Assembly (NCBI GenBank): GCA_002425405.1 | Contig: DIME01000010.1 | Span: forward strand, 1 to 23,338 | Direction of reading: 5' to 3' | DNA length: 23,338 nucleotides | From: Candidatus Accumulibacter vicinus | GTDB lineage: Bacteria; Pseudomonadota; Gammaproteobacteria; Burkholderiales; Rhodocyclaceae | In this document: positions 1 through 7,361 of the stretch, piece after piece | Numbering within the stretch: the first letter of the stretch is position 1 | Layout of the letters: each line of letters opens with the position of its first letter | Position numbers and translations under genes: made by a program | Notes under the pieces: model-generated | What the model was told of the DNA's origin: nothing | The model's database searches: none | What the model saw: the letters and a program-made list of their open reading frames with translations, nothing else

Positions 1-212
1 CTACGACAGCGATCCCTCGTCGAAACCGTCATCGACGAACTGAAAAACCTCTGTCAGATCGATCACACCCGCCATCGCTCGCCCATCAATTTCGCCGTCA
101 ATTTGCTGGCCGGCCTCATCGCCTATTGCCTGATGCCCAACAAGCCCAGACTACCGCTTCAGGACTTCCGCCGGCTCTCTCAGTCCCCCAAACTTATCCC
201 GAACTGACGTTA
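1..212 (+). mobile_element. 3' end of an IS982-like insertion sequence (partial, cut by window start)
   Basis: Frame 1 is open from base 1 to a TGA at 205-207 and encodes the last 68 residues of a transposase. It contains SLVETVIDELKN, CQIDHTRHRSPINF, VNLLAGLIAYCL and LQDFRRL, which I recognise as the C-terminal part of IS982-family DDE transposases. The conserved VE and the H-x-R-H-R segment are typical of that family. The element appears to end at 212: bases 194-212, which overlap the stop codon, recur exactly and inverted at 23320-23338, and the match stops there. The N-terminal two-thirds of the transposase and the other IS end lie outside the window. The reading frame is undamaged as far as it can be seen. 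The family assignment comes from motif memory and not from a search. Confidence 0.85.
194..212 (+). repeat. IS terminal repeat, left copy
   Basis: The 19 bases TTATCCCGAACTGACGTTA contain the transposase stop codon and form the outer end of the insertion sequence. Their exact reverse complement is the last 19 bases of the window (23320-23338). Similarity between the two flanks ends at 212, which places the element boundary there to within a base or two. Confidence 0.8.
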
Positions 213-290
213 TCCATTGGCAATTCACCACCTCGCAGGCACGAAAAACCATGGCCCGTTGCTACCCACCACAATCAACTGGTTGAACTA

Positions 291-500
291 CTAGCCTCGG
301 TTCGGGATAAGCAAAGCACTGGAGAGACGGCGAAAATCCTGCAAAGGTGGCTTGAGTTTGTTGGGGGGACAGGCAATAGGCAACGAGTCCAGCGAGTCAA
401 TTGACCGCGAAATTGAAAGAGAACGATGGCAGGTGTGCTCAATCTGGCAGCGGTTTTTCAGTTCGTCGATGGCGGTTTCGACGAGGGAGAGCGCAGCAAA
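291..500 (-). pseudogene. Decayed C-terminal remnant of a second IS982-like transposase
   Basis: Read on the minus strand this stretch gives SLVETAIDELKNRCQIEHTCHRS, then a degraded middle, then PPLQDFRRLSSALLIPN. The same landmarks appear in the intact transposase tail at window start. Between them the usual NLLAGLIAYCL segment is scrambled (ISRSIDSLDSLPIACPPNK), so it has mutated or shifted frame. The terminal repeat is only partly preserved: GGTTCGGGATAAG at 299-311 remains and the outer TAACGTCA is lost. DNA similarity to the intact copy is clear up to about base 488 and may reach 500, where UbiC coding sequence begins. The two IS tails face each other across about 85 bases (213-297) in which I see nothing recognisable. 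This is a dead fragment and not a functional gene. Confidence 0.75.
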
Positions 501-1033
501 AGCGGTGAGAAGACTTCGCTGACCAATACCGACTGGTTGTTGAAGCCAAACTGCGATCGACGTGCCCAAAGAACACCCGGAACCGGTTCGGCAAGTTGTA
601 GCGCCGTCACCGCGGGCGAATAAAGGGCATGCCGTCGATCGATGCGCTTGAAGGTCATCGGTCCACGGCTGAATCCGGCGTGTGCGAAAAGCAGCGCACC
701 CAGGGAACGGCTGCCCAGGCGTGCCAGCCAAAGGGTCAGTGGGCCGCGTGGCCTGCAGGGCAGGACCGTATGCGCGAAGACGACTCTTTGATCATCACAA
801 CTCAGCACCACCTCGCGTATCCAGGCCTGCTCCTCGACTGCCAGGCCGAGCGCTCGTGCCTCATCCGCAGTCGGCCTGGCCAGACCCTGGTGAATGACCT
901 GCAGCGCGAAGCGCCCACGGGTCTGTATACGTGCCGTCAGGGAAGCACGGTCGCGCAGCCAGGGCAGAAAAGCGATATTGTCGGCCGTGCGCAGCAGGTT
1001 GCTTCGCCAGCGCTGCGGGTCTGCAACAGGCAT
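458..1033 (-). CDS. ubiC: Chorismate lyase UbiC with an IS-derived C-terminal tail
   Basis: Chorismate lyase splits chorismate into 4-hydroxybenzoate and pyruvate, the first committed step of ubiquinone synthesis, in the cytoplasm. The 191-residue product has the family landmarks: LPWLRDRASLT near the N-terminus, WIREVVL (Arg73, matching the catalytic Arg of E. coli WLREILL), LGALLF, and LWARRSQF followed by LVSEVFSP, whose Glu173 matches the catalytic Glu of TELFLP. E. coli UbiC ends about ten residues after that Glu. Here the frame runs on, and roughly residues 182-191 (SPSSKPPSTN) are translated out of frame from the neighbouring IS982 remnant. The enzyme core is intact, so function is probably retained. 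It lies 27 nt downstream of the DUF192 gene on the same strand. ubiA, which follows ubiC in many proteobacteria, is not here; IS debris occupies that place. Confidence 0.87.
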   Translation of the reverse strand: MPVADPQRWRSNLLRTADNIAFLPWLRDRASLTARIQTRGRFALQVIHQGLARPTADEARALGLAVEEQAWIREVVLSCDDQRVVFAHTVLPCRPRGPLTLWLARLGSRSLGALLFAHAGFSRGPMTFKRIDRRHALYSPAVTALQLAEPVPGVLWARRSQFGFNNQSVLVSEVFSPLLLRSPSSKPPSTN

Positions 1034-1060
1034 TCCTGGAAACCCTTGTGATGGACGGTT

Positions 1061-1504
1061 CTACTGTGGAGCCGGCGCCTTCTCGATGCCGCCAATGCGC
1101 GCGCCCGGCTTGATGCCCTTGCTCGAAAACCAGCCGAGATTCATTTCCAGCGCGTAGCGTGCCGCTTTCACGGCGCAGTGATTGTCCTCGGTCTGTGGCT
1201 GCATGTTCTCGATGTTCAGAATCCGGCCGTCTTCGTCGAGAAAGGCCACCGACAAGGGCAAGAGGGTATTGCGCATCCACATGCAATGGGTTGCCGCCAG
1301 GGGGAAAACGAAGAGCATCCCCTGGTTGGCGGCCATGCTACGGCGATGCATCAACCCTCGCATGCGATGAGGATTGTCAGCCGCCACTTCCGCGTCGATG
1401 CGGTAGAAACCGGTCGTCAACTCGATGCGCGGCATTTCCGCCACCACCGGTGGCGCTGCCAGCAGCAGAGAAAGGGTGGCCAGGAAAGCAAGAGAATGAG
1501 GCAT
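1061..1504 (-). CDS. Secreted DUF192 family protein
   Basis: This 147-residue protein has an N-terminal signal peptide (about residues 1-22: a hydrophobic LAFLATLSLLLAAPPVVA, then AE). It is followed by a DUF192 domain with the family's characteristic order: RMRGLMHR, GMLFVFP, CMWMRNTLLPLSVAFLD, then EMNLGWFSSKGIKPG near the end. The family is widespread, small and beta-rich, and usually exported. Its biochemical role is not established, so I assign none. The start ATG at 1504 has a good ribosome binding site (GGAG, about 7 nt upstream). ubiC follows in the same direction after 27 nt and the Lys/Ala/Pro-rich gene precedes it by 86 nt, so the three may be cotranscribed. Confidence 0.85.
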   Translation of the reverse strand: MPHSLAFLATLSLLLAAPPVVAEMPRIELTTGFYRIDAEVAADNPHRMRGLMHRRSMAANQGMLFVFPLAATHCMWMRNTLLPLSVAFLDEDGRILNIENMQPQTEDNHCAVKAARYALEMNLGWFSSKGIKPGARIGGIEKAPAPQ

Positions 1505-1590
1505 CGAAAGCTCCGGCAGTACGACTGGGCTGAAAAGGCGCGATCGGCCTGGGCAAACGCCGGCTCGCCGTCGCGCTGGCGATGAGGGTG

Positions 1591-2007
1591 CTACTTCTTT
1601 CCGGACTTGCCCTGGGCTTTCCCGGAATCTTTCTTCGTGGTCGGCGCTGTGATGGTTGAAACACGAGCGCCGCTGTTGGGTTTGGCAGCCAGTGGAGGCT
1701 TGCTGCCGGCCGCCTGCTTCCCGGCTGTTGCCGGTTGGCTGACTGGACGCCCAGTTCCCTTGGCTTCTGGACCCCGCCTGTTAACCCTGGATTCGACCGG
1801 TTTGCCCGGTTTGACCACCTTGGCCGCTGGAGACGCGACGGGCTTTGCCGCTGGCTTCGGCGGTGCGTCGGCTGCACCAAAGGTGACTTCGTCATCCTCC
1901 TGCTCGGCTGCCTTGGGGATGGCCAGAGCCGTTGTACAGGACACGCACAGGCTCACGGACAGGAGGCAGTGCAGCAGATTGTTGAGGGTTCTTTGCCTAG
2001 CCGACAT
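1591..2007 (-). CDS. Secreted Lys/Ala/Pro-rich protein of unknown function
   Basis: I do not recognise this protein. From the ATG at 2007 it is 138 residues: a signal peptide (LNNLLHCLLSVSLCVSCTTALA), a short acidic stretch (EQEDDEVTFG), then about 95 residues of low-complexity sequence rich in Lys, Ala, Pro and Gly, ending in a basic tail (KKDSGKAQGKSGKK). The Cys residues in the hydrophobic stretch (VSCTTA) allow a lipoprotein reading, but the lipobox is poor. The frame stays open upstream to an ATG at 2103. I prefer 2007 because it puts the signal peptide at the N-terminus and has an AGGAAC ribosome binding site about 8 nt upstream. The extra residues of the longer form look non-coding. 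Such basic tails may bind cell-wall or extracellular polyanions, but that is only inference. Confidence 0.65.
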   Translation of the reverse strand: MSARQRTLNNLLHCLLSVSLCVSCTTALAIPKAAEQEDDEVTFGAADAPPKPAAKPVASPAAKVVKPGKPVESRVNRRGPEAKGTGRPVSQPATAGKQAAGSKPPLAAKPNSGARVSTITAPTTKKDSGKAQGKSGKK

Positions 2008-2112
2008 TCTCGATGTTCCTGTTCTGGTGATGCTGCGGGCGCCATACCGCTGGCCTACGGACTCCCTCAGAAACAGCCTGCGAGCAACGGCCAGATAGCG
2101 CACGGGCGGATA

Positions 2113-3702
2113 TCAGTGACTGGTGCCCTCCGAACGCGATATTTTATTCCAGACGTTATACTTGCCGACGGGTTTCTTCGCCGGAATACGTTTCACTTCC
2201 TCGAGCGTCTGTGCGTCGATCACCAGCAACGCCCCGTCCATTTCCCACAGACTGGCCAGCGCATAGCGGCCATCGCGGGTGAACTCGACATGCGCCAGCG
2301 TCTGTCCGGGTTCGGCCTTGATCTGCGCCACCACTTCGAGGGTCCGCTTGTCGATCACCTGCAGTATGTTCTTGTTCTCCTTGCTCATCATCGAGTCGGT
2401 GAAGGCATAGCGACTCATTTCGTGGCTGCGCAGGAAAAAACCGGGTCCGAGGGTCTTGATCTGCTTGATGGTCTGGTAGGTTTTCAGGTCGATGACGGTC
2501 ACCAGATCCTGGTTGAGATTGGGCGAGGCCATGACCAGTCGTTCGCGTCCGGCGGGGTCTTGCCATTTCCAGGTGATTCCGGAACCGAGATGCGGCATTC
2601 CTGGCAGATCAAGGCCGGCAATTTTCCGGCGGACGTCAAGTTGAACCACCTGCCCGCTGGTCGCCGAGCGCGACGAGCCGAGGATCGTGTCGTAGCTCTG
2701 GGTGAAAAAGAAGTCGTCGAGACAGTCTGCGAGCTGCGTCCGCCGCGGGAAGAACATGGCCGGCCTGAAGTGACCCTCCCTGTATTGGTAGTCGTGCACC
2801 CATCCCTCGGCAAGCGGCTCGGCGACCGGATCGTAGCTGATCTCCCAGACTTCGGGCAGATCCTTGAGCGCGACCACGAAACTCTTGCGCGGGGCCGCGT
2901 CATAGACCGCCGAAACCCGCGAACTCCTGTCACCAGCGGCATTTTTCACCGGAATGATCTTCACCAGCGAGAGATCACCGGCATCGAGCACCACCAGGCT
3001 GTGCGGCAGGTAGTTGCCGACCAGCACCCACTTGCCGTCGCCGGACACGGCGGCGTTGCGCGTATTCAGACCGGCGCGGATCTCGGCGACCACCACCAGA
3101 TGGTAGAGGTCATATTTGCTGATCCAGCCGTCGCGTGAAGCGAAATAGACGAAGCGTCCGTCCGGCGAAAATTTCGGCCCGCCGTGCAGCGCGTAGCGGC
3201 TGGGAAAGCGGTGCAGGCGCTCGAAACGGTCGCCGTCGACGAGCGAGACATGATGGTCGCCGGTTTCGACGACGACGAACAGATTCAGCGGGTCGGCGCC
3301 CTTGAGGCCGGGCCCCGGCGTGGCCGGCAGCCCGACGGCGTTGGCATGGACGACATGCGAACTGCGAATCTGTGCTTCCTCCCAAACCGGCGCCGGGGTC
3401 GCCGGATGATAGATCCATTCCGCCAGTTGCTGTGTTTGGTCGGCGCTCAGCTTGTCGCCGAAGGCCGGCATCTGTGTCGCCACGCGCCCTTCGCGGATGA
3501 CTCTGACGGCCTCCGACGTGCGCAGGCGTTCGAGGTTTTCCGGCAGCAGCGCCGGACCGATGCCGCCGAGCCGGGACTCGCCGTGACAGGCGACGCAGTG
3601 TTCCTGGTACAGGTGCTGCGCACCCGCAGCGCCAGCCGGCAAAGATGCGCCGGCCAGACAGATGGCCAGAGCGAAGCCGGCAACACCTCGGCGCCAGTTC
3701 AT
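2113..3702 (-). CDS. nirN: NirN-like cytochrome c / heme d1 protein (putative dihydro-heme d1 dehydrogenase)
   Basis: This is a 529-residue periplasmic protein: signal peptide at about 1-25, a cytochrome c domain with CVACH at 36-40 and a likely Met ligand in TQMPAF (Met78), then an eight-bladed cytochrome d1-type propeller from about 140 to 520. The propeller shows LFVVVETGDHHVSLVDGD, KFSPDGRFVYFASRDGWISKYDL, VALKDLPEVWEISYD and a closing PVGKYNVWNK. His371, His427 and His471 are candidate d1 ligands or catalytic residues. NirN oxidises dihydro-heme d1 to heme d1 in the last step of cofactor synthesis and shares this architecture with nitrite reductase NirS. I prefer NirN because it directly follows nirJ, overlapping its stop by one base (TGATG). 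Pseudomonas has a similar nirJ-nirE-nirN order. A divergent NirS-like protein cannot be excluded. No other nir gene is in the window. Confidence 0.75.
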   Translation of the reverse strand: MNWRRGVAGFALAICLAGASLPAGAAGAQHLYQEHCVACHGESRLGGIGPALLPENLERLRTSEAVRVIREGRVATQMPAFGDKLSADQTQQLAEWIYHPATPAPVWEEAQIRSSHVVHANAVGLPATPGPGLKGADPLNLFVVVETGDHHVSLVDGDRFERLHRFPSRYALHGGPKFSPDGRFVYFASRDGWISKYDLYHLVVVAEIRAGLNTRNAAVSGDGKWVLVGNYLPHSLVVLDAGDLSLVKIIPVKNAAGDRSSRVSAVYDAAPRKSFVVALKDLPEVWEISYDPVAEPLAEGWVHDYQYREGHFRPAMFFPRRTQLADCLDDFFFTQSYDTILGSSRSATSGQVVQLDVRRKIAGLDLPGMPHLGSGITWKWQDPAGRERLVMASPNLNQDLVTVIDLKTYQTIKQIKTLGPGFFLRSHEMSRYAFTDSMMSKENKNILQVIDKRTLEVVAQIKAEPGQTLAHVEFTRDGRYALASLWEMDGALLVIDAQTLEEVKRIPAKKPVGKYNVWNKISRSEGTSH

Positions 3703-4895
3703 CAGACTCTCCGTAGTTTGATGTGAGGAGTGACCGGAATCCGTTCACGGCCGGGGGAGACACCGATTTCCTCGTCTGCCAGATAACAGCCGGGGTCCTC
3801 GGCCCATGCGTCACCGGTCAGTTGCTGGGCACGCACGCGCGTGTTGCCGTTGCAGATGTCGAAGTGTCGGCATTCGCCGCAACGTCCCGAAATGCGCCGG
3901 GGAAATTGCTTGAGACCGGCCAGCAGCGGGTCTGAGAGATCCATCCAGATTTCCGAGAAGGGACGCTGGCGAACGTTGCCAAGCGTGTAATGCCACCACA
4001 TGGTGTCCGGATGCACGTTGCCGAGATTATCGATATTGGCCACATTGACCCCTGATGAATTACCCCCCCACTGCACCAGGCGGGCGCGCATTCTCTCCGC
4101 CTGCTCGGGGAATCGCTTCTCCACCCAATGCAGGAAGTAAACGCCATCGGCATCATTATTGCCACTGGTGAATTCCTTGTGCAAACCACGCTGCTGGTAA
4201 TCGAGGCAGGTCGCAAAGAGCAAATCCATTGCCCAGCGGGTCAGCTGGTGCTGGGCATCGTCCTTGCGGTTCTTGTTACCGCGACCCGCATAATTGAGAT
4301 GCGAGAAATAAAAGCGGTCGATGCCTTCCTTCTCGACCAGCTCGAGCAGGGCCGGCAAGTCCTGCGCGTTGTTCTGTGTCATCGTGAAGCGGACGCCGAT
4401 TTTCAGTCCGAGTTCACGGCACAGCCGAATGCCGCGCAGCGAAGCATCGAAAGCGCCCTGCATCTGCCGAAAATGGTCGTGAGTCGCGCCGATGCCGTCG
4501 AGCGAAACACCGACATAGTCGAAATCGCACTCGGCGATGCGATCGATATTCGCCTTGTCGATCAGGGTACCGTTCGACGACAGGCCGACGTAGAAACCCA
4601 TCGCCTTGGCACGACGGGCAATGTCGAAGATGTCCGGACGCAGCAGCGGCTCGCCGCCGGAGAGAATCAATACCGGTACGCGAAAACGCCTGAGATCGTC
4701 CATCACCGAAAAGACTTCGTCGGTCGTCAGCTCTCCGGGAAAGTCCCTGTCGGTGGAGATCGAATAGCAGTGCTTGCAGGTGAGATTGCAGCGACGAATG
4801 AGATTCCATATCACCACCGGCGCTGGCGGGTTCTGCCTGGGACCAGGCGGCCTGACGGTCCACAACTCCTGCATGTACTGCGAAATCCGAAACAT
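3702..4895 (-). CDS. nirJ: Heme d1 biosynthesis radical SAM protein NirJ
   Basis: This is a 397-residue radical SAM enzyme. The cluster motif is CNLTCKHC (Cys36, Cys40, Cys43) inside VVIWNLIRRCNLTCKHCYS, a very NirJ-like context. The SAM-binding GGEP follows (LILSGGEPLLRPD). The C-terminus has a SPASM-type cysteine set (GRCGECRHFDICNGN, then DPGCYLADEE) for an auxiliary iron-sulfur cluster. NirJ removes the two propionate side chains during heme d1 synthesis and acts in the cytoplasm. The start at 4895 gives the normal NirJ N-terminus (MFRISQYMQEL) and has GGGG about 8 nt upstream. The stop overlaps the start of nirN, so translation is probably coupled. A related heme-synthesis radical SAM enzyme (AhbC or AhbD) is the alternative, less likely next to a d1-domain protein. 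Confidence 0.87.
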   Translation of the reverse strand: MFRISQYMQELWTVRPPGPRQNPPAPVVIWNLIRRCNLTCKHCYSISTDRDFPGELTTDEVFSVMDDLRRFRVPVLILSGGEPLLRPDIFDIARRAKAMGFYVGLSSNGTLIDKANIDRIAECDFDYVGVSLDGIGATHDHFRQMQGAFDASLRGIRLCRELGLKIGVRFTMTQNNAQDLPALLELVEKEGIDRFYFSHLNYAGRGNKNRKDDAQHQLTRWAMDLLFATCLDYQQRGLHKEFTSGNNDADGVYFLHWVEKRFPEQAERMRARLVQWGGNSSGVNVANIDNLGNVHPDTMWWHYTLGNVRQRPFSEIWMDLSDPLLAGLKQFPRRISGRCGECRHFDICNGNTRVRAQQLTGDAWAEDPGCYLADEEIGVSPGRERIPVTPHIKLRRV

Positions 4896-4915
4896 CGGGC
4901 CATCCCCAAATCCTC

Positions 4916-4921
4916 ATATTA
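4916..4921 (-). promoter_or_regulatory. Probable -10 element of the nirJ promoter
   Basis: The minus strand reads TAATAT here, with the expected start site near 4909-4911, about 15 nt before the nirJ ATG. No -35 hexamer is visible; the FNR-type box sits where it would be. That is the usual layout of an activator-dependent promoter. Confidence 0.55.
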
Positions 4922-4945
4922 GAAGACAGTTCCATGGCGATGGCC

Positions 4946-4959
4946 TTGACGTGCATCAA
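4946..4959 (-). promoter_or_regulatory. FNR/Dnr-type box upstream of nirJ
   Basis: On the minus strand the sequence is TTGATGCACGTCAA, one mismatch from the FNR/Anr/Dnr consensus TTGAT-N4-ATCAA. Its centre (4952.5) is about 41.5 bases upstream of a start site near 4911, the classical position for activation by this family. A -10 element lies between it and the gene. This predicts induction of nirJ-nirN under low oxygen or nitric oxide. Nothing in the window shows which regulator of the family would bind. Confidence 0.7.
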
Positions 4960-5176
4960 GCTTCGATTTGACACCGCAGGTCGGCGTGGCTGGTCACTTG
5001 CCCGGCGACTCAACATGGTCACGTGCTCTGCTGACCCTGCCCAGCGATCTTTTTTTGCGGACCCTGTTTGCCTGGTTTGCGCCCGCCCGGTTGCTTCGCC
5101 ATTTTTTCAGGTGGAGCTTGCTCTGCCTTGAACACAATGAGAAACTGTACCTACCATACATTCTGAGGGGAAACTC

Positions 5177-5998
5177 ATGAACAAGGAAGACATCCTGCGC
5201 TGGCAAGACCTGGCGCTGCAATACGGATCCGAACTCGGCATCAAGGTGCTTGCGGCGATTGCTTTCTGGATCATTGGCCGCTGGCTGATCCACTGGGTGG
5301 GTCGGATGGTGCAGGGCGCGCTGGGGCGCCAGAAGGTCGATGCAACCCTGATGCGCTACCTCGGAACGGTCATCAATGTCACCCTGAATATCCTGCTGGT
5401 GATCGGCATTCTCGGTTATTTCGGCATTCAGACCACGACCTTTGCCGCCCTTTTCGCTGCTGCCGGTGTCGCCATCGGCCTGGCCTGGTCCGGCTTGCTG
5501 GCCAACTTTGCCGGTGGGGTATTCCTGATCATCCTGCGGCCGTTGAAGGTGGGCGACTTCGTGACCGTGGGCGGCATCACTGGAACGGTCGAGGAAGTCG
5601 GCCTGTTCACTACGGCGCTCAACACCCCGGACAACGTGCTCACGCTGGTGGGCAACAGCAAGATCCTTGGCGATACCATCCAGAACTTCTCGACCAACCC
5701 CTACCGCCGGGTGGACCTGAAGGCACAGCTCTCCGGAGCGGCCGATCATGCTGCGGCAATGGCGCTGCTCAAGGAGAAGATCGCGCTGATTCCCAATGTC
5801 CGGCCCGATCCTGCGGTGGATGTCGAGATCCTCGAATTCAACCTCGTCGGTCCCGTTCTTGCGGTTCGTCCATACTGCCATACCGACCACTACTGGCAGG
5901 TCTATTTCGACACCAACCGGACGATTCGTGAAGCGCTCGGGGAGGCCGGTTTCCCGGCGCCGATGCCGGCACAGGTGGTGTTCGTCAATCAGCAGTAG
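5177..5998 (+). CDS. mscS: MscS family small-conductance mechanosensitive channel
   Basis: The product has 273 residues, close to E. coli MscS (286). Three membrane segments lie at about 20-42, 62-84 and 88-118. The third is the Gly/Ala-rich pore helix (FAALFAAAGVAIGLAWSGLLANFAGG), followed by the signature RPLKVGDFVTVGGITGTVEEVGLFTT and the cytosolic beta and alpha/beta domains. The family releases solutes from the inner membrane on hypo-osmotic shock. The ATG has a strong ribosome binding site (TGAGGGGA, ending about 6 nt upstream). It is divergent from nirJ across a 281-base gap that holds the nirJ promoter and is otherwise unremarkable. A ClsB-type phospholipid synthase follows after 154 nt, so both neighbours concern the membrane. 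Confidence 0.93.
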   Translation: MNKEDILRWQDLALQYGSELGIKVLAAIAFWIIGRWLIHWVGRMVQGALGRQKVDATLMRYLGTVINVTLNILLVIGILGYFGIQTTTFAALFAAAGVAIGLAWSGLLANFAGGVFLIILRPLKVGDFVTVGGITGTVEEVGLFTTALNTPDNVLTLVGNSKILGDTIQNFSTNPYRRVDLKAQLSGAADHAAAMALLKEKIALIPNVRPDPAVDVEILEFNLVGPVLAVRPYCHTDHYWQVYFDTNRTIREALGEAGFPAPMPAQVVFVNQQ

Positions 5999-6152
5999 GC
6001 CGCAAGGCAGCGACTCTGCCAAAATTCCGGGTCAGGATCAAGGATCGGAGACTTCTGGACACTAAAGGATTCCCGCGGCGCTTCATCCCTTCGCCAAATC
6101 ACGTCGCCGCGCCGGGGACGCTGCCCGAGTATGTGGCTGGTGGTGCGCCGCG

Positions 6153-7313
6153 ATGACTGCCGAATTTCTGTCGGGTAACCGACTGACCCTGTTGAACAGC
6201 GGCGCCGAATATTTTCCGGCGCTGCTCAAGGCGATCGACAAGGCGCAGCATGAAGTTCACCTCGAAAGCTACATCTTCGAGGATGATACGACAGGCCGTG
6301 CCGTCGCAGCAGCAATGGCCCATGCCGCTCGCCGCGGCGTTACGGTTCGCGTTCTGGTCGATGGCTTCGGTGCCCCCGAGTTTGCCAAACGCCTGCAGCC
6401 GGGGCTGCTCGCGGCCGGGGTGCAGGTGATGGTCTACCGACCCGAGGTCGCACGTTTACGCCTGCGTCGTCATCGCCTGCGTCGCCTGCATCGCAAGCTG
6501 GCCATGGTTGATGGGGAAATCGCCTTCGTTGGCGGGATCAATATCGTCGATGACAGCGATCGCCCGCTTGAAATGCCACCGCGCTACGACTACGCGGTGC
6601 GCATTGAGGGTCCGCTGCTGCAGCCGATGCAGCGGGCGTTGCACAGGCTTTGGGAACTGGTGTTATGGGCGAAGCTCAATCGCCGTTACCGGTTGCCGAA
6701 AGTCCCTCGCCAGGCACCGAAAGCACGTGGCGAGCAAACGGCAGCCTTTCTGGTGCGCGACAACATTCGTCATCGCCGTGACATCGAGGAGGCCTATCTG
6801 GCGGCGATCGCTGCCGCTCGGGAGGAAATCCTTCTGGCCAACGCCTATTTCCTGCCCGGCCGCCGCTTCCGGCGGGCTTTGCACGATGCGGCCAGGCGTG
6901 GCGTGCGGGTGATCCTCGTGCTGCAAGGGCGTATCGAATACCGCCTCCTGCACTACGCAACCCAGGCGCTTTACGGCAGGTTGCTGGGTGCCGGCATCCG
7001 CATCTTCGAGTATCGGCGCAGCTTCATGCACGCCAAGGTCGCCGTCATCGACCGACACTGGGCAACCGTCGGTTCATCGAATATCGATCCCTTCAGCCTG
7101 TTGCTTGCCAGGGAGGCCAACGTCGTGGTACGCGACGAGCAGTTTGCCAGGGAACTGCGACAGAGTCTCCAGACAGCCATGCGGCAGGGCGCCAGCGAGC
7201 TCCCAGCCGATTGCTGGAAGCGCCTGCCCTGGCCTTCCCGCCTATTGCATTGGGCCAGCTACCATCTGATCCGGATCCTCGTCGGCATGGCCGGGTATGG
7301 CCGCAAGCGCTAA
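6153..7313 (+). CDS. clsB: Cardiolipin synthase, ClsB type (phospholipase D family)
   Basis: This 386-residue protein has two HKD phosphodiesterase motifs: LHRKLAMVDGEIAFVGG (His113, Lys115, Asp120) and MHAKVAVIDRHWATVGSSN (His293, Lys295, Asp300). Both motifs are complete and two are required for phosphatidyl transfer. The length and the absence of N-terminal membrane helices match ClsB (about 413 residues in E. coli) better than ClsA. It condenses phospholipids into cardiolipin at the inner membrane. The stretch from about 100 to 115 and the C-terminus are Arg-rich, consistent with peripheral membrane binding. The start at 6153 has only a weak ribosome binding site (GGTGGT). It reads in the same direction as mscS. 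Confidence 0.87.
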   Translation: MTAEFLSGNRLTLLNSGAEYFPALLKAIDKAQHEVHLESYIFEDDTTGRAVAAAMAHAARRGVTVRVLVDGFGAPEFAKRLQPGLLAAGVQVMVYRPEVARLRLRRHRLRRLHRKLAMVDGEIAFVGGINIVDDSDRPLEMPPRYDYAVRIEGPLLQPMQRALHRLWELVLWAKLNRRYRLPKVPRQAPKARGEQTAAFLVRDNIRHRRDIEEAYLAAIAAAREEILLANAYFLPGRRFRRALHDAARRGVRVILVLQGRIEYRLLHYATQALYGRLLGAGIRIFEYRRSFMHAKVAVIDRHWATVGSSNIDPFSLLLAREANVVVRDEQFARELRQSLQTAMRQGASELPADCWKRLPWPSRLLHWASYHLIRILVGMAGYGRKR

Positions 7314-7361
7314 CGGTCATGACTTTTCCAGGCACCCCGATGATGAAAATCATGACCGATT

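Noticed and set aside
126..404. 92-residue plus-strand frame across the IS end
   Set aside because: It is out of frame with the transposase, crosses the IS boundary and enters the second IS remnant. It is an accidental frame.
1735..3138. 467-residue open frame on the + strand opposite the nirN-like gene
   Set aside because: It lies antisense to a clearly homologous c/d1 protein, has a composition typical of a shadow frame (His/Arg/Gly-rich, no domain) and has no ribosome binding site. High GC makes such frames common.
2113..3702. Cytochrome cd1 nitrite reductase NirS
   Set aside because: The fold is shared, but the immediate coupling to nirJ and the NirN-like C-terminus (PVGKYNVWNK) favour NirN. 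Not fully excluded without a tree.
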